From Azospirillum sp. (lineage in GTDB: Bacteria > Pseudomonadota > Alphaproteobacteria > Azospirillales > Azospirillaceae): a DNA stretch of 64,000 nucleotides. Shown here piece after piece: positions 55,599 through 64,000 of this stretch (positions are counted from its first letter, which is position 1; the number at the start of each line of letters is the position of its first letter). Position numbers and translations under genes: made by a program. The DNA lies in the NCBI GenBank assembly GCA_027486405.1, contig JAIXPD010000020.1, positions 1 through 64,000 of the forward strand, read 5' to 3'. The notes beneath the pieces are model-generated. The model was not told the DNA's origin. It saw nothing but the letters and a program-made list of their open reading frames with translations, and did not search any database.

Positions 55599-57365
55599 TC
55601 AGCGCTTGGCCGTCAGCACCCCGGCGGCGTAGGGGATCGCCAGCAGGGCTTGCAGGGCGGCCCAGGCCAGGGCCTCCCGGTTCGGCTGGGTCCAATCGAC
55701 CTCGTGCAGCGCCTCCAGGAAGGGAAGCTGGCCGTAAATCAGCGATTCCAGCGGCACAAACCCTTCCGCCAGCACGGTCAGGGCGGCGGTCAGCAGCAGC
55801 CCGGCGGCGAGCAGCGACTCGACCGGCAGGCGGCGGACGGCCCCGCACAGGCAGCGGGCCGGGGCGTCGGTGGTCGGGACCGCCGGGCGGAACAGCCCGT
55901 CGATGGCGCAGGCCGCCGCAACTCCGGCCCCCGCCGGACACCGCGCGGCGCGGATCAGGCCCAGGGCCAGCAGCCCGATCACCGGCATCACGGCGTAGAC
56001 GTTGGGGAAGTCGCGGTACCGGCCATCCCAGACGATCAGGGCGGCCCAGACCAGCGACAGGCCGGTGATGGCCAGGGCGGTCCACCGGCCCAGCGACTCG
56101 ACCCCCGACAGCGCCGGGCGCGGGACCCGCAGCCCGGCCAGCGGTTCGCGCGCCAGCCCGCCGCCCGCCAGGGCGCGTTGCGCGCTCAACAGCACGGCCA
56201 GCGACAGCAGGGCGGTGACGGTCAGCATGACGGCGGCGAGCACGGTGTCGTGCCAATAATGCTTGCCGTGCAGCGCGGCGTGGGCGGCGTGGACGAAGGC
56301 GCTGGACAGCGCTTGCGTCAACAGGGCCAGCCCCAGCCACCCGGCGTTGCTCACCCGCCCGCCGCGCAGGGCCAGCCCGGCCAGCAGCACCAGCGCCAGC
56401 CCGCTCGACAGGCCATAGAGCCGGGGCCAGTCGCGGTTTTCCACCACCGGCCCGGCCAGGGAGAATTTCGCCACGCGGTCGGCCCCGTACAGGCCCCAAT
56501 GGCCGCCGACGGTCCCCTCCAGCTTGGCTTTCCATTCCTGGTCGAAGGCTTCGATCACGTTGTAATCAAAGCCCTCCTGCGCGGCCAGCCGGACGAAGCC
56601 GTTGACGAACAGCGCCTTGTTGACCAGCCCGGGCACGGCGGCCCCGCGCGACCGGCCCGCCGTTGGCCAGCCGGTTTCCCCGACCAGGATCGGCTTGCCC
56701 GGAAAGCGCTGGGCGATGACGTGGTAGGAGCTGCGAATGCGCTCCGTCGCCCCGGCGACACCAGCCGGGACGTCCTCCCAATAGGGCAGGAGATGGATGG
56801 TCAGGTAATCGACGTGGTCGGCGATCTGCGGGTATTTCAGCCACCATTCCCACACGTCGGCGTAGGACACCGGCTGTTTGACCGCCGCCTTGACCCGGTC
56901 GATGTAGCCCGTGACCTGATCGGGCGTCAGTTCGCGGCGCAACAGCACCTCGTTGCCGACGATGACGCGGGTGATGGTGTCGGGGTAGCGGTTGGCCAGA
57001 TCGATGAGGGAGGCGATCTCCGCCTCGTTCTTCTCCGCCTTGGACGACAGCCACGCCCCCATCGTCACCTGAAGCCCGTGCTTGCGCGCCAGTTCCGGCA
57101 CGATCTGCAAGCCTTCGAGCGAGGTGTAGGTGCGGATGCCCGCCACCTGCGGGGCGAGTGCCGCGATGTCCTCCTCGATCTGCGCCGGGCTGGGGAAGAC
57201 CTGCGTCAGCGGGCTTTGGCCGTCGCGGAAGGGGGCGAAGGACACGCTTCGCAGCTTGCCGCCGGGCGGCGGTTCAAGGGGAACCGGCCGGTTCGGCAAG
57301 GACCACACGGCGAGGTTCGCAAGGCCGACGACGAGAATCGCGGCAAGGATCGGGATCAGTCGCAT
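55599..57365 (-). CDS. Membrane GH17-family beta-1,3-glucanosyl enzyme
   Basis: 588 residues. An N-terminal signal anchor (about 5-22) is followed by a glycoside hydrolase family 17 domain (about 38-300) with acid/base Glu139 in VGNEVLLRRE and nucleophile Glu230 in VGETGWPTAG. About eight hydrophobic helices then fill residues 320-585. The layout resembles NdvC-type proteins that modify or synthesise cyclic or branched beta-glucans at the inner membrane. It has no glycosyltransferase partner here, so a hydrolase/transglycosylase acting on periplasmic glucan is proposed. Confidence 0.82.
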   Translation of the reverse strand: MRLIPILAAILVVGLANLAVWSLPNRPVPLEPPPGGKLRSVSFAPFRDGQSPLTQVFPSPAQIEEDIAALAPQVAGIRTYTSLEGLQIVPELARKHGLQVTMGAWLSSKAEKNEAEIASLIDLANRYPDTITRVIVGNEVLLRRELTPDQVTGYIDRVKAAVKQPVSYADVWEWWLKYPQIADHVDYLTIHLLPYWEDVPAGVAGATERIRSSYHVIAQRFPGKPILVGETGWPTAGRSRGAAVPGLVNKALFVNGFVRLAAQEGFDYNVIEAFDQEWKAKLEGTVGGHWGLYGADRVAKFSLAGPVVENRDWPRLYGLSSGLALVLLAGLALRGGRVSNAGWLGLALLTQALSSAFVHAAHAALHGKHYWHDTVLAAVMLTVTALLSLAVLLSAQRALAGGGLAREPLAGLRVPRPALSGVESLGRWTALAITGLSLVWAALIVWDGRYRDFPNVYAVMPVIGLLALGLIRAARCPAGAGVAAACAIDGLFRPAVPTTDAPARCLCGAVRRLPVESLLAAGLLLTAALTVLAEGFVPLESLIYGQLPFLEALHEVDWTQPNREALAWAALQALLAIPYAAGVLTAKR

Positions 57366-57471
57366 GGGCGGGATGTCTACACCAAAGACGGGGCGGGTTG
57401 AAGGCTGGGCAGGTTAAAGACTGGGCAGATTGACGATGGGGCAGGGGACCGGCGCACGCGCGCAAAAGAAA

Positions 57472-57501
57472 GGCGCGTTTCCCATCTGGGGGAAACGCGC
57501 C
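57472..57501 (-). terminator. Terminator downstream of fpr
   Basis: Stem GGCGCGTTTCCC / GGGAAACGCGCC with a 6-nt loop, followed on the minus strand by TTTCTTTTGCG. It lies about 80 bp past the fpr stop. Confidence 0.8.
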
Positions 57502-57582
57502 GGTTCCAGGTTGGGGATGGTTGCCCCGATCAACAGCGGGCGGACCCGCTCTATTCCATCCGCGTTCGCATCAACGTTTCGA

Positions 57583-58356
57583 TCAACGCTCGACGAACGC
57601 CTTTTCGATCACGTAATTCCCCGGCTCGCCGTTGGTCCCCATGACGAAGCCCTTGCGCTCCATCATCGCCGAGGTTTCGGCCAGCATCGCCGGGCTGCCG
57701 CAGATCATCACGCGGTCGTGCGCCGGATCCAGTTCGGGCAGGCCGAGATCGCTGTACAGCTTGCCGGTTTCCATCAGCGTGGTCAGGCGGCCGCTGTTGC
57801 GGAACGGCTCGCGCGTCACGGTGGGGTAATAGAGCAGCTTTTCCTTCACCTGCTCGCCAAAGAACTCGTTCTCCGGCAGCTCGTGTTGGATCAGGTCGTC
57901 ATAGGCCAGTTCGGCGACCGTGCGGGTCCCGTGGGTCAGGATCACGCGCTCGTACTTCTCGTACAGCTCGGGATCCTTGATGATGCTGAGGAAGGGGGCC
58001 AGACCGGTGCCGGTGCTGAGCAGATACAGGTTCCGCCCCGGCGTCAGATTGTCGGAAATCAGCGTGCCGGTCGCCTTGCGGTTGACCAGAACCGTGTCGC
58101 CTTCCTTCAGGTGCTGAAGCCGCGAGGTCAACGGGCCGTCCGGCACCTTGATGCTGAAGAACTCCAGAGTCTCTTCGTAATGGGCGCTGACCAGGCTGTA
58201 GGCGCGCAGCAGCGGGCGCCCGTTCACCTCAAGACCGATCATCGTGAACTGGCCCGGCAGAAAGCGGAAGGACGGGTCACGGGTGGTGGTGAAGGTGAAC
58301 AGCGTGTCGGTCCAGTGGTGAACGCGGAGCACGCGCTCCTGAATGAGGTTGCTCAT
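57583..58356 (-). CDS. fpr: Ferredoxin--NADP reductase
   Basis: 257 residues, bacterial subclass I. FAD-binding RAYSLVSAHYEETLEFFSIKVPDGPLT (given in part; the RxYS motif at about 50-53), NADP-binding LLSTGTGLAPFLSI (about 112-125) and VMICGSPAML; C-terminal GNYVIEKAFVER is characteristic. It transfers electrons between NADPH and ferredoxin/flavodoxin. A perfect FNR box lies about 200 bp upstream, at the right distance from a -10 box. Confidence 0.95.
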   Translation of the reverse strand: MSNLIQERVLRVHHWTDTLFTFTTTRDPSFRFLPGQFTMIGLEVNGRPLLRAYSLVSAHYEETLEFFSIKVPDGPLTSRLQHLKEGDTVLVNRKATGTLISDNLTPGRNLYLLSTGTGLAPFLSIIKDPELYEKYERVILTHGTRTVAELAYDDLIQHELPENEFFGEQVKEKLLYYPTVTREPFRNSGRLTTLMETGKLYSDLGLPELDPAHDRVMICGSPAMLAETSAMMERKGFVMGTNGEPGNYVIEKAFVER

Positions 58357-58527
58357 GGAGATTCCAAAGACTGTGGCGATGCCAGGGCCGGCTTTCGGGG
58401 CCAGCTTTCGGGTTCGGGCGTGCGTTCAGGTGGCGGAACGGGGGCTGCCTCCACGCAGCGGCGAAAACCTAGCAACAATTCCGCCCGAAGGCCATGGCTT
58501 TATACCAATCCAGCGGGCGAGTCTGGG

Positions 58528-58571
58528 GATATACAACACTGAAATCAACGTGAAACCTTGATCCAGATCAA
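58528..58571 (-). promoter_or_regulatory. FNR-dependent promoter of fpr
   Basis: TTGATCCAGATCAA (58558-58571) is a perfect FNR/FixK box. On the minus strand a -10-like TATATC lies at 58533-58528, predicting a start near 58521-58523, so the box is centred at about -42, the class II activation position. The leader to the fpr ATG would be about 165 nt. Confidence 0.7.
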
Positions 58572-58579
58572 TCCGTCCG

Positions 58580-60022
58580 TCATTCCGCGCTGGGCGGGGC
58601 GAACAGATAGGGGGACAGGCCGCGCAGGTTCTCATCCACGATAAGCCGATGATTCAACGGCGGAAACGCCCGCTGCGAACAATCCAGGCGCGGGCACAGG
58701 CGGCAATTCACACCGATGGGTGTCGCCGCTTCGGTGTTGGCCAGATCAATACCATCCGCATAGGTGACGTGCGCGGCGTGGTGGGCGTCGCAGCCCAGCG
58801 CGATGGCGAATTGCTGCGGCGGGCTGCGGTGGCCGCCCCCGGCCTTGACCACGGTGCGGGCGATGGAAAACCAGGTGGTCCCGTCCGGCATCTGGGCAAC
58901 CTGGCTGTGCACCTTGCCCGGCGTTCGGAACGCTTCGTAAACGATCCAGCGCGGGCAACCGCCGCCAAAGCGGGCGAAGTGGAATCCCGCCCCGGAGAAG
59001 CGTTTGGACACGTTGCCCGCGCTGTCCACCCGCATGAAGAAGAAGGGAACCCCCTTGGCCCCGCTGCGGTGCAGGGTGGTCAGGCGCTGGCACACCTGTT
59101 CAAACGAAGCATCGAACCGCCTCCGTAATATTTCGATATCATAACGAACGCTGGTGGCGGCCTCGTGGAAGCGCTGGTAGGGCATCAGCACGGCGGCGGC
59201 GAAATAATTGGCCAGACCGATGCGGGCCAACCGCCGGGCCTCGTCGTCCGACAGGTTGGCGGCCTCGACGATGCGGTTCAGCAGCTCGCGGTGGCGCAAC
59301 AGGGCGATCTGACAGGCGAGTTGGAAGTTGCGGCCCGACGGGGCCAGCATCTCCGACAGCAGCACCCGGCGGCTGTGGCGGTCGAAGCGGCGGACGGCGT
59401 AGCCCATCACCTCCGACGGCAGCAGGCGGACGCGGACGCTGTGCTGGGTGTTCAGCCAATCGACCAGACCGCGATACAGGTCGCCGCGTTCCAGATTGCC
59501 GTCCTTCCACAGGGCGTCGGCGGCGTCCTCCAATTCCGGGAAATGGTTGGAGTGGGCCTGGAACAGGTCGCGGACCTCGTCCTGGGGAAAACCGCTGCCC
59601 TGGACCAGATGCAGCTTTTCGCGGTCGGCCACCCGCTCCGACAGGGCTTGCAGATCGTCGCGGGCGCTGCGGAAACCGCGATAGAGCGCGACCACCGCCT
59701 GCCCCAGCGTGGGCGCGACGGCGGCCAGTTCGCGGAAATCCTGGTTCTTGATGTCGGAGCCGTTGAACAGCGGATCGGCGAACACCTCGCGCAGACCGGC
59801 GACGAGGCGGCTTTCCTCATCCTCGGCGAAGGCCTGGAGATCGACGCCGAAATTCTGGCCCAGCTTCAGCAGCAGCGGGACCGTGACCGGGCGCTGGTTG
59901 TGTTCGATCAGGTTCAGATAGCTGGGGGAGATGCCCAACTGGTCGGCCATCTGCGCCTGGGTCAGGCCCTGATCGCGGCGCAGCCGCCGCACCTTCGGCC
60001 CCAGCATCGCTTTCTTGTCCAT
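58580..60022 (-). CDS. RamB/ScfR-type XRE-family transcriptional regulator
   Basis: 480 residues. N-terminal XRE helix-turn-helix (about 8-65: LRRDQGLTQAQMADQLGISPSYLNLIEHNQRPVT, in part), a central ImmA/IrrE-like domain (about 160-300) and a C-terminal domain of the short-chain fatty acyl-CoA regulator type with GGGCPRWIVYEAF, HVTYADGIDL, and cysteines in NCRLCPRLDCSQRA. In Corynebacterium, RamB controls isocitrate lyase and malate synthase in response to acetate; here the gene is divergent from aceA, which supports the same role. Confidence 0.9.
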   Translation of the reverse strand: MDKKAMLGPKVRRLRRDQGLTQAQMADQLGISPSYLNLIEHNQRPVTVPLLLKLGQNFGVDLQAFAEDEESRLVAGLREVFADPLFNGSDIKNQDFRELAAVAPTLGQAVVALYRGFRSARDDLQALSERVADREKLHLVQGSGFPQDEVRDLFQAHSNHFPELEDAADALWKDGNLERGDLYRGLVDWLNTQHSVRVRLLPSEVMGYAVRRFDRHSRRVLLSEMLAPSGRNFQLACQIALLRHRELLNRIVEAANLSDDEARRLARIGLANYFAAAVLMPYQRFHEAATSVRYDIEILRRRFDASFEQVCQRLTTLHRSGAKGVPFFFMRVDSAGNVSKRFSGAGFHFARFGGGCPRWIVYEAFRTPGKVHSQVAQMPDGTTWFSIARTVVKAGGGHRSPPQQFAIALGCDAHHAAHVTYADGIDLANTEAATPIGVNCRLCPRLDCSQRAFPPLNHRLIVDENLRGLSPYLFAPPSAE

Positions 60023-60068
60023 GCCCGCCGCTCCCCTTCGGCCAACGCCCGCAACCGCCTGTGCGGAT

Positions 60069-60134
60069 TTACAAACTTTACCGATTTACAAAGAGTTTGA
60101 GACAGCAGTTTACAAACGGACCTTTTTACAAACA
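60069..60134. promoter_or_regulatory. Four TTTACAAA boxes between the RamB-like gene and aceA
   Basis: TTTACAAAC at 60069-60077, TTTACAAAG at 60086-60094, TTTACAAAC at 60110-60118 and 60126-60134, all in the same orientation, in an AT-rich pocket of a GC-rich genome. They lie 47-112 bp from the regulator start and 180-245 bp from aceA. They are probably the binding sites of the divergently encoded RamB-like protein (inference). Confidence 0.65.
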
Positions 60135-60313
60135 AGGGCTTATTGCAACGCACAGGGGGCGGGCGTAACACTTTGTCCATGGCCGCGCTGTAAAGCCAAC
60201 GGCACCCAGAACAAGGCTCGGCAACGAGCATCGGGACCGAAAAAAGGCCCGCCCCGAGGATTTTCATTCGCCCCCTGAACCGGGGCAAAACCGGACAGAG
60301 AAGGACACCGATC

Positions 60314-61591
60314 ATGTCGCTCGACGAAAAGACCAAGGCCGCCCTCCGCGCCGCCCGTTACGAAGGCATCCGCCGTGACTACACCGAGGAGGATGTCAAG
60401 CGTCTGAGCGGCTCGGTCAAGATCGAGTACACGCTGGCCGAAATGGGCGCGCAACGCCTGTGGGAACTGCTCAACACCGAGCCGTACATCAACACGCTGG
60501 GCGCGCTGACCGGCAACCAGGCGATGCAGGCGGTCAAGGCCGGCCTGAAGGCCATCTACCTGTCGGGCTGGCAGGTCGCCGGTGACGCCAACACCGCCGG
60601 TCAGATGTACCCCGACCAGAGCCTGTACCCGGTCAACTCCGTCCCGGCGGTGGTCGAGCGCATCAACAACACCTTCAAGCGCGCCGACGAAATCCAGACC
60701 GCCGAAGGCAAGGGCGACACCTATTGGTTCGCGCCGATCATCGCCGACGCCGAAGCCGGTTTCGGTGGCCCGCTGAACGCCTTCGAACTGATGAAGGCCA
60801 TGATCAAGGCCGGTGCGGCGGGCGTGCACTGGGAAGACCAGCTCGCCTCGGAAAAGAAGTGCGGCCATCTCGGCGGCAAGGTGCTGATCCCGACCCAGCA
60901 GCACATCCGCACCCTGAACGCCGCCCGTCTGGCCGCCGACGTCAGCGGCACCTCGACCCTGGTGATCGCCCGCACCGACGCGGAGTCGGCGCAGCTCATC
61001 ACCTCGGACATCGACGAGCGTGATCATCCCTTCATCGATTTCGCCTCGGGCCGCACCACCGAAGGCTTCCACCGCCTGAAGACCGGCGTCGGCGTCGAGC
61101 ATTGCATCGCCCGTGGCCTGTCCTACGCCCCCTACTCCGATCTGCTGTGGTGGGAAACCTCCAAGCCGAACCTGGACGACGCCCGCAAGTTCGCCGAAGC
61201 CATCAAGAAGGAATTCCCGAACAAGCTGCTGGCCTACAACTGCTCGCCGTCCTTCAACTGGAAGGCCAACCTGGACGACGCGACCATCGCCAAGTACCAG
61301 CGCGAGCTGGGGGCCATGGGCTACAAGTTCCAATTCGTCACGCTGGCGGGCTTCCACTCGCTGAACTACGCGGCCTTCACGCTGGCCAAGGGCTACGCCG
61401 CCCGTGGCATGGCCGCCTACTCCGAACTGCAACAGGCCGAGTTCGCGGCCGAGAAGGACGGCTACACCGCCACCAAGCACCAGCGCGAAGTCGGCACCGG
61501 CTACTTCGACGCGGTCGCCACGGCGATCTCGGGCGGCACCTCCTCGACCACCGCCTACAAGGACTCCACCGAGGCTGACCAGTTCCATTGA
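60314..61591 (+). CDS. aceA: Isocitrate lyase
   Basis: 425 residues, bacterial length. It cleaves isocitrate to glyoxylate and succinate, the first step of the glyoxylate bypass. Catalytic signature KKCGHLGG (Cys183), with [26 protein letters not shown] and LAGFHSLNY also conserved. AGAGAAGGAC precedes the start. Own transcription unit with a strong terminator; regulator divergently encoded. Malate synthase is not in the window. Confidence 0.97.
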   Translation: MSLDEKTKAALRAARYEGIRRDYTEEDVKRLSGSVKIEYTLAEMGAQRLWELLNTEPYINTLGALTGNQAMQAVKAGLKAIYLSGWQVAGDANTAGQMYPDQSLYPVNSVPAVVERINNTFKRADEIQTAEGKGDTYWFAPIIADAEAGFGGPLNAFELMKAMIKAGAAGVHWEDQLASEKKCGHLGGKVLIPTQQHIRTLNAARLAADVSGTSTLVIARTDAESAQLITSDIDERDHPFIDFASGRTTEGFHRLKTGVGVEHCIARGLSYAPYSDLLWWETSKPNLDDARKFAEAIKKEFPNKLLAYNCSPSFNWKANLDDATIAKYQRELGAMGYKFQFVTLAGFHSLNYAAFTLAKGYAARGMAAYSELQQAEFAAEKDGYTATKHQREVGTGYFDAVATAISGGTSSTTAYKDSTEADQFH

Positions 61592-61660
61592 TCGGGAGTT
61601 GGTCCGTGATCCGGTGTGCGAGCCGGATCGTTTTGAACGGCTGATGCTTTGACTTTTCAA

Positions 61661-61692
61661 CGGCCGGGGGGAAACCCCCGGCCGCTTTTTTT
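61661..61692 (+). terminator. Rho-independent terminator of aceA
   Basis: Stem CGGCCGGGGG / CCCCCGGCCG, GAAA loop, then CTTTTTTT. About 70 bp after the aceA stop. Confidence 0.95.
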
Positions 61693-62096
61693 CACGCCGT
61701 TCTGGTGGAAAAGCCCCGCCCTTCGGGTATGGCTGCCCTGCACCGTGTCGTACCGGAACGGCTGACGCCCCCGAAAAGCTTTTCTACCCATTTGGAAAAT
61801 ATGGATTTTTTCCGATGTTGGTCAGCACCGCCGTTCAGTTGCGGCGCGGAATCCGTTGTTGACTTGAGAACGCTTCAAGACCACTTACATCGCATGCTGA
61901 AAACAAACCGATCCGGGACGTAACGGTCCCTCCACGCCGGGCACCCAACGCGGAGTCCGGTGGCGGGTCTGACCCCTGTGCTGCCTGCGTGGCGCGGGAC
62001 GGGTCGACACCGCCGCCGAGTCGTTCCGTGGTGGAACCGCCGCCGGATGATCCGGCCCCGGCGCTTCTGATCGACATGATGAAAGGACAGTGCAGT
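61693..62096. other. Intergenic region between aceA and the DJ-1/PfpI gene
   Basis: About 400 bp with no convincing gene. A 72-codon frame (61705-61923) lacks a ribosome-binding site and recognisable features. The part at 61775-61915 is AT-richer and includes TTGACTTGAGAACGCTTCAAG (61859-61879, imperfect inverted repeat), which may belong to the promoter of the downstream gene. Confidence 0.5.
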
Positions 62097-62660
62097 ATGG
62101 AATATTCGCTCACAGGAAAGTCCATTGCCATTCTCGTCTCCAACGGCTTTGAAGAAGCGGAGATGACCGAACCCCAACGCGCTCTGCTGAAGACCGGCGC
62201 GACCCTGCGCACGATCTCGACCGAGACGGGTCTGGTGAACGGCTGGCATGGCAAGTCCTGGGGCCATTATTTCCCGGTCGACAAGCCGTTGGGCGAGGCG
62301 CTGGGCGCCGATTTCGACATGCTGCTGCTGCCGGGTGGCGAGCGCAGCGTCGCCAAGCTCCAGCAGTCGGCCCACACCCGCCGCATCGTCGGCCATTTCC
62401 TGGACGCTGGTAAGCCGATCGCCGCGATCGACCACGGCATCCAGCTGCTCGCCATTCCCGGCAAGCTGCGTGGCCGTCTGCTGGCCGCGCCGGAAGCCTA
62501 CCGCGCCAACCTGATCGCCGCCGGTGGCAAGATCAGCGACGACGCGCTGGTCGTCGATGACGTCACCGTCAGCGCGCTCGGCCAGGACCAACTGGCCGAG
62601 TTCGTCGAAGCGGTGGTGAAGCTGTTTGGCGAATCGGCCGCCCTGCGCGCCGCCGCCTGA
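62097..62660 (+). CDS. DJ-1/PfpI-family protein lacking the nucleophile cysteine
   Basis: 187 residues from ATG 62097 (AAAGGA 9 bases upstream). DJ-1/PfpI fold: IAILVSNGFEEAEMTEP with the conserved Glu (about 19-22), DMLLLPGG, RRIVGHFLDAGKPIAAIDHG. At the elbow, where PfpI/YhbO proteins have A-x-C-H-G, this one has A-I-D-H-G, so the catalytic Cys is replaced by Asp112. Protease or glyoxalase activity through Cys is therefore unlikely. Monocistronic, with a terminator after it. Confidence 0.85.
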   Translation: MEYSLTGKSIAILVSNGFEEAEMTEPQRALLKTGATLRTISTETGLVNGWHGKSWGHYFPVDKPLGEALGADFDMLLLPGGERSVAKLQQSAHTRRIVGHFLDAGKPIAAIDHGIQLLAIPGKLRGRLLAAPEAYRANLIAAGGKISDDALVVDDVTVSALGQDQLAEFVEAVVKLFGESAALRAAA

Positions 62661-62698
62661 TCGCCTTCGCGTCAGCGACAATCGGTCTGTGGTTGCAA

Positions 62699-62740
62699 AC
62701 GACCGCCGCGCCTTCGGGCACGGCGGTCGTTTTGCGTTTT
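62699..62740 (+). terminator. Terminator after the DJ-1/PfpI gene
   Basis: Stem ACGACCGCCG / CGGCGGTCGT with a 12-nt loop, followed by TTTGCGTTTT; about 40 bp past the stop codon. Confidence 0.85.
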
Positions 62741-62855
62741 GGCGCAAGATCTGTGTTGATAATATTAAACGCTTCCCGTAAGAAAATTAGACACCGAAGG
62801 ATCGGAATCATCAAACATCCATCGCTCTGACATTGCGCGCGGAAAAGGCAGGGAA

Positions 62856-64000
62856 ATGGCTAAAACACAGGCATTTTCACGATTCACCATCCGCGCCAAG
62901 ATCATGGCGGCGGTCGTTGGCACGGTGGTGATGGCGGGCGGTTTTGGCCTGTTCACGCTGGATCGGATTGATATTCTAAACGGTGCGGCGGAGATTTTGC
63001 GGGGCCGTTCGCTGCCGGGGACCCAGTTGGCCGGGCAGTTGACGGCGGCGGCGCAAAGCTACCGCATCGCCGAAGCGGCCTACGCCCTGTCCAACAACGC
63101 CATGCAGATCGATCAGGTCGAAACCAACCTGAAGGCGGCGGAGGCGAACGTCGCCCGCCTGCGCGCGGCGGCCGGACCGCAATTTGCCAGCGGCGAACTG
63201 GCCGAACGGCTGACCGCCTTCGATGACGCGTGGAAAAACTACACGACCGCCGCCGACCGGGTGCGCACGCTGGTGCGCGACAACCAAAGCCAATCCGCCG
63301 CCAGCGTGTTCAAACGCCCCAGCGCCGTGGCCTTCGCCCGCGTTCAGGAAACCCTCAACGCCCTGGTGGACGGCACGGTCCAGGAGGCGGGAACGGTCGC
63401 CGACCGGGGGGCGGAGGTGTACAGCACCGCGCATGGCATGGTGGTCGGGGCGGTGGCGCTCTGCACGCTGCTGTCGCTGACCTTTGGCTGGGCGCTGGTG
63501 CGCAGCGTGTCGCGGCCGATCCTGGCGGTGGCCTCGGCGTTGGAGCGTCTGGCCGCCCGCGATTTTTCCGCCAGTTTCGAGGAGGGCCGCCGCGACGAGA
63601 TCGGCCGCATGGCCGCCGCCGCGCGGGTGTTCAAGGACAACATGCTGGAGGCCGAACGGCTTCAGGCCGAACAGGAACGGCTGAAGGCCGCCGCCGCCGA
63701 GGAGCGCCGCCGTGAGCTTCAGGGCTTGGCCCAGGGGTTCGAGGCGACGGTGAAGCGGCTGGTCGAAGCCTTGATCGACTCCACCGGCCGCCTGTCCGGC
63801 GCGGCCAGCGGTATGGCGGCCAGCGCGGGCGACACCGCCAGCCACGCCGGTGCGGTGGCCGACGCCTCGGCCCGCGCCTCGGCCAATGTGGACAGCGTGG
63901 CGGCGGCCACGGCGGAACTGTCGGCGTCCTTCGCCGAGATCGCCCGCCTCGTCGGTGATTCGGCGGGGATTGCCGCCACGGCGACGCGCGACGCCGAACG
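62856..64000 (+). CDS. Methyl-accepting chemotaxis protein (5' part; runs off the window)
   Basis: At least 381 residues with no stop before the window end. GGCAGGGAA precedes ATG 62856. Transmembrane helix 1 at about 15-36, a periplasmic helical domain (about 40-190) of four-helix-bundle type, transmembrane helix 2 at about 194-216, HAMP domain (about 217-270: VSRPILAVASALERLAARDFSA), then a coiled coil (EAERLQAEQERLKAAAAEERR) leading into the signalling domain (ASANVDSVAAATAELSASFAEIAR, in part). The ligand is unknown. The kinase-contact tip lies beyond the window. Confidence 0.9.
   Translation, partial: MAKTQAFSRFTIRAKIMAAVVGTVVMAGGFGLFTLDRIDILNGAAEILRGRSLPGTQLAGQLTAAAQSYRIAEAAYALSNNAMQIDQVETNLKAAEANVARLRAAAGPQFASGELAERLTAFDDAWKNYTTAADRVRTLVRDNQSQSAASVFKRPSAVAFARVQETLNALVDGTVQEAGTVADRGAEVYSTAHGMVVGAVALCTLLSLTFGWALVRSVSRPILAVASALERLAARDFSASFEEGRRDEIGRMAAAARVFKDNMLEAERLQAEQERLKAAAAEERRRELQGLAQGFEATVKRLVEALIDSTGRLSGAASGMAASAGDTASHAGAVADASARASANVDSVAAATAELSASFAEIARLVGDSAGIAATATRDAE

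Noticed and set aside
58580..60022. ImmA/IrrE-like domain read as part of a toxin-antitoxin or phage repressor pair
   Set aside because: Length, C-terminal cysteine-rich domain and divergence from aceA fit the RamB/ScfR metabolic regulators better.
61705..61923. 72-codon frame after aceA
   Set aside because: No ribosome-binding site, no features, in a region of changed base composition after a strong terminator.

Overview
This 64 kb window is a stretch of a GC-rich chromosome, most likely from an alphaproteobacterium of the Rhodospirillales (Azospirillum-like) type. That placement rests on gene content and style (type II secretion next to a poly-3-hydroxybutyrate oligomer hydrolase, PAAT, Nik and Tau type ABC transporters, many LysR regulators, REC-DUF3369-HD-GYP signalling, a RamB/ScfR-type regulator beside isocitrate lyase) and is an inference. 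No rRNA, tRNA, phage, integrase, transposase gene or CRISPR array is visible.

Layout. 0.2-2.4 kb: two small Ser/Thr/Gly-rich proteins of unknown function and a LysR regulator. 2.4-12.9 kb: a type II secretion locus, with gspE-F-G-H-I-J-K-L-M plus a short GspC/GspN-like protein on the minus strand and gspD diverging on the plus strand. 13.1-16.0 kb: an outer-membrane beta-barrel protein and a secreted 3-hydroxybutyrate oligomer hydrolase, a plausible cargo of the secretion system. 16.3-19.9 kb: nadA-nadB-nadC behind a perfect 18-bp inverted repeat. 20.1-27.0 kb: a polar-amino-acid-type ABC transporter followed by a Zn-dehydrogenase, a tagaturonate/fructuronate reductase-like enzyme and altronate dehydratase, read here as a hexuronate/aldonate operon. 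27.2-30.8 kb: an unknown gene with a Fur-like box, a LysR gene, and the formaldehyde pair frmA-fghA. 30.8-35.6 kb: a Nik/Dpp-type ABC transporter with a fused double ATPase and a Zur-like box. 35.8-38.4 kb: acnB. 38.6-47.6 kb: an RraA-like protein, an acetylpolyamine-amidohydrolase/HDAC-like enzyme, a LysR, then a Tau/Ssu-type ABC transporter with an IlvD/Edd dehydratase, a second RraA-like protein and a GntR regulator. 47.8-51.6 kb: an FNR-like regulator and divergent znuCB/znuA with a Zur box. 52.0-58.4 kb: dapB, a cyclic-di-GMP phosphodiesterase response regulator, a LysE exporter, a membrane GH17 enzyme and ferredoxin-NADP reductase with an FNR box. 58.6-61.6 kb: a RamB-like regulator divergent from aceA. 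62.1-64.0 kb: a DJ-1/PfpI protein and the start of a chemoreceptor that runs off the window.

Structures that ordinary gene calling would miss: (i) four copies of an intergenic, MITE-like repeat family with a shared end close to AGGGCAATCGCTTGAA but two unrelated cores; (ii) a 14-bp tandem repeat between gspK and gspL that forms a chain of three 5-codon mini-ORFs linked by ATGA overlaps; (iii) a 21-codon amphipathic peptide gene downstream of znuB with a strong ribosome-binding site and a possible promoter for an antisense RNA, resembling a type I toxin-antitoxin locus; (iv) a pair of similar Zur-like boxes tying a Nik-type transporter to znuABC; (v) an FNR-type regulator whose recognition helix fits an FNR box in front of fpr; (vi) four TTTACAAA boxes between the RamB-like gene and aceA. 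Functions are read from recognisable motifs and gene context only; no database search was possible.
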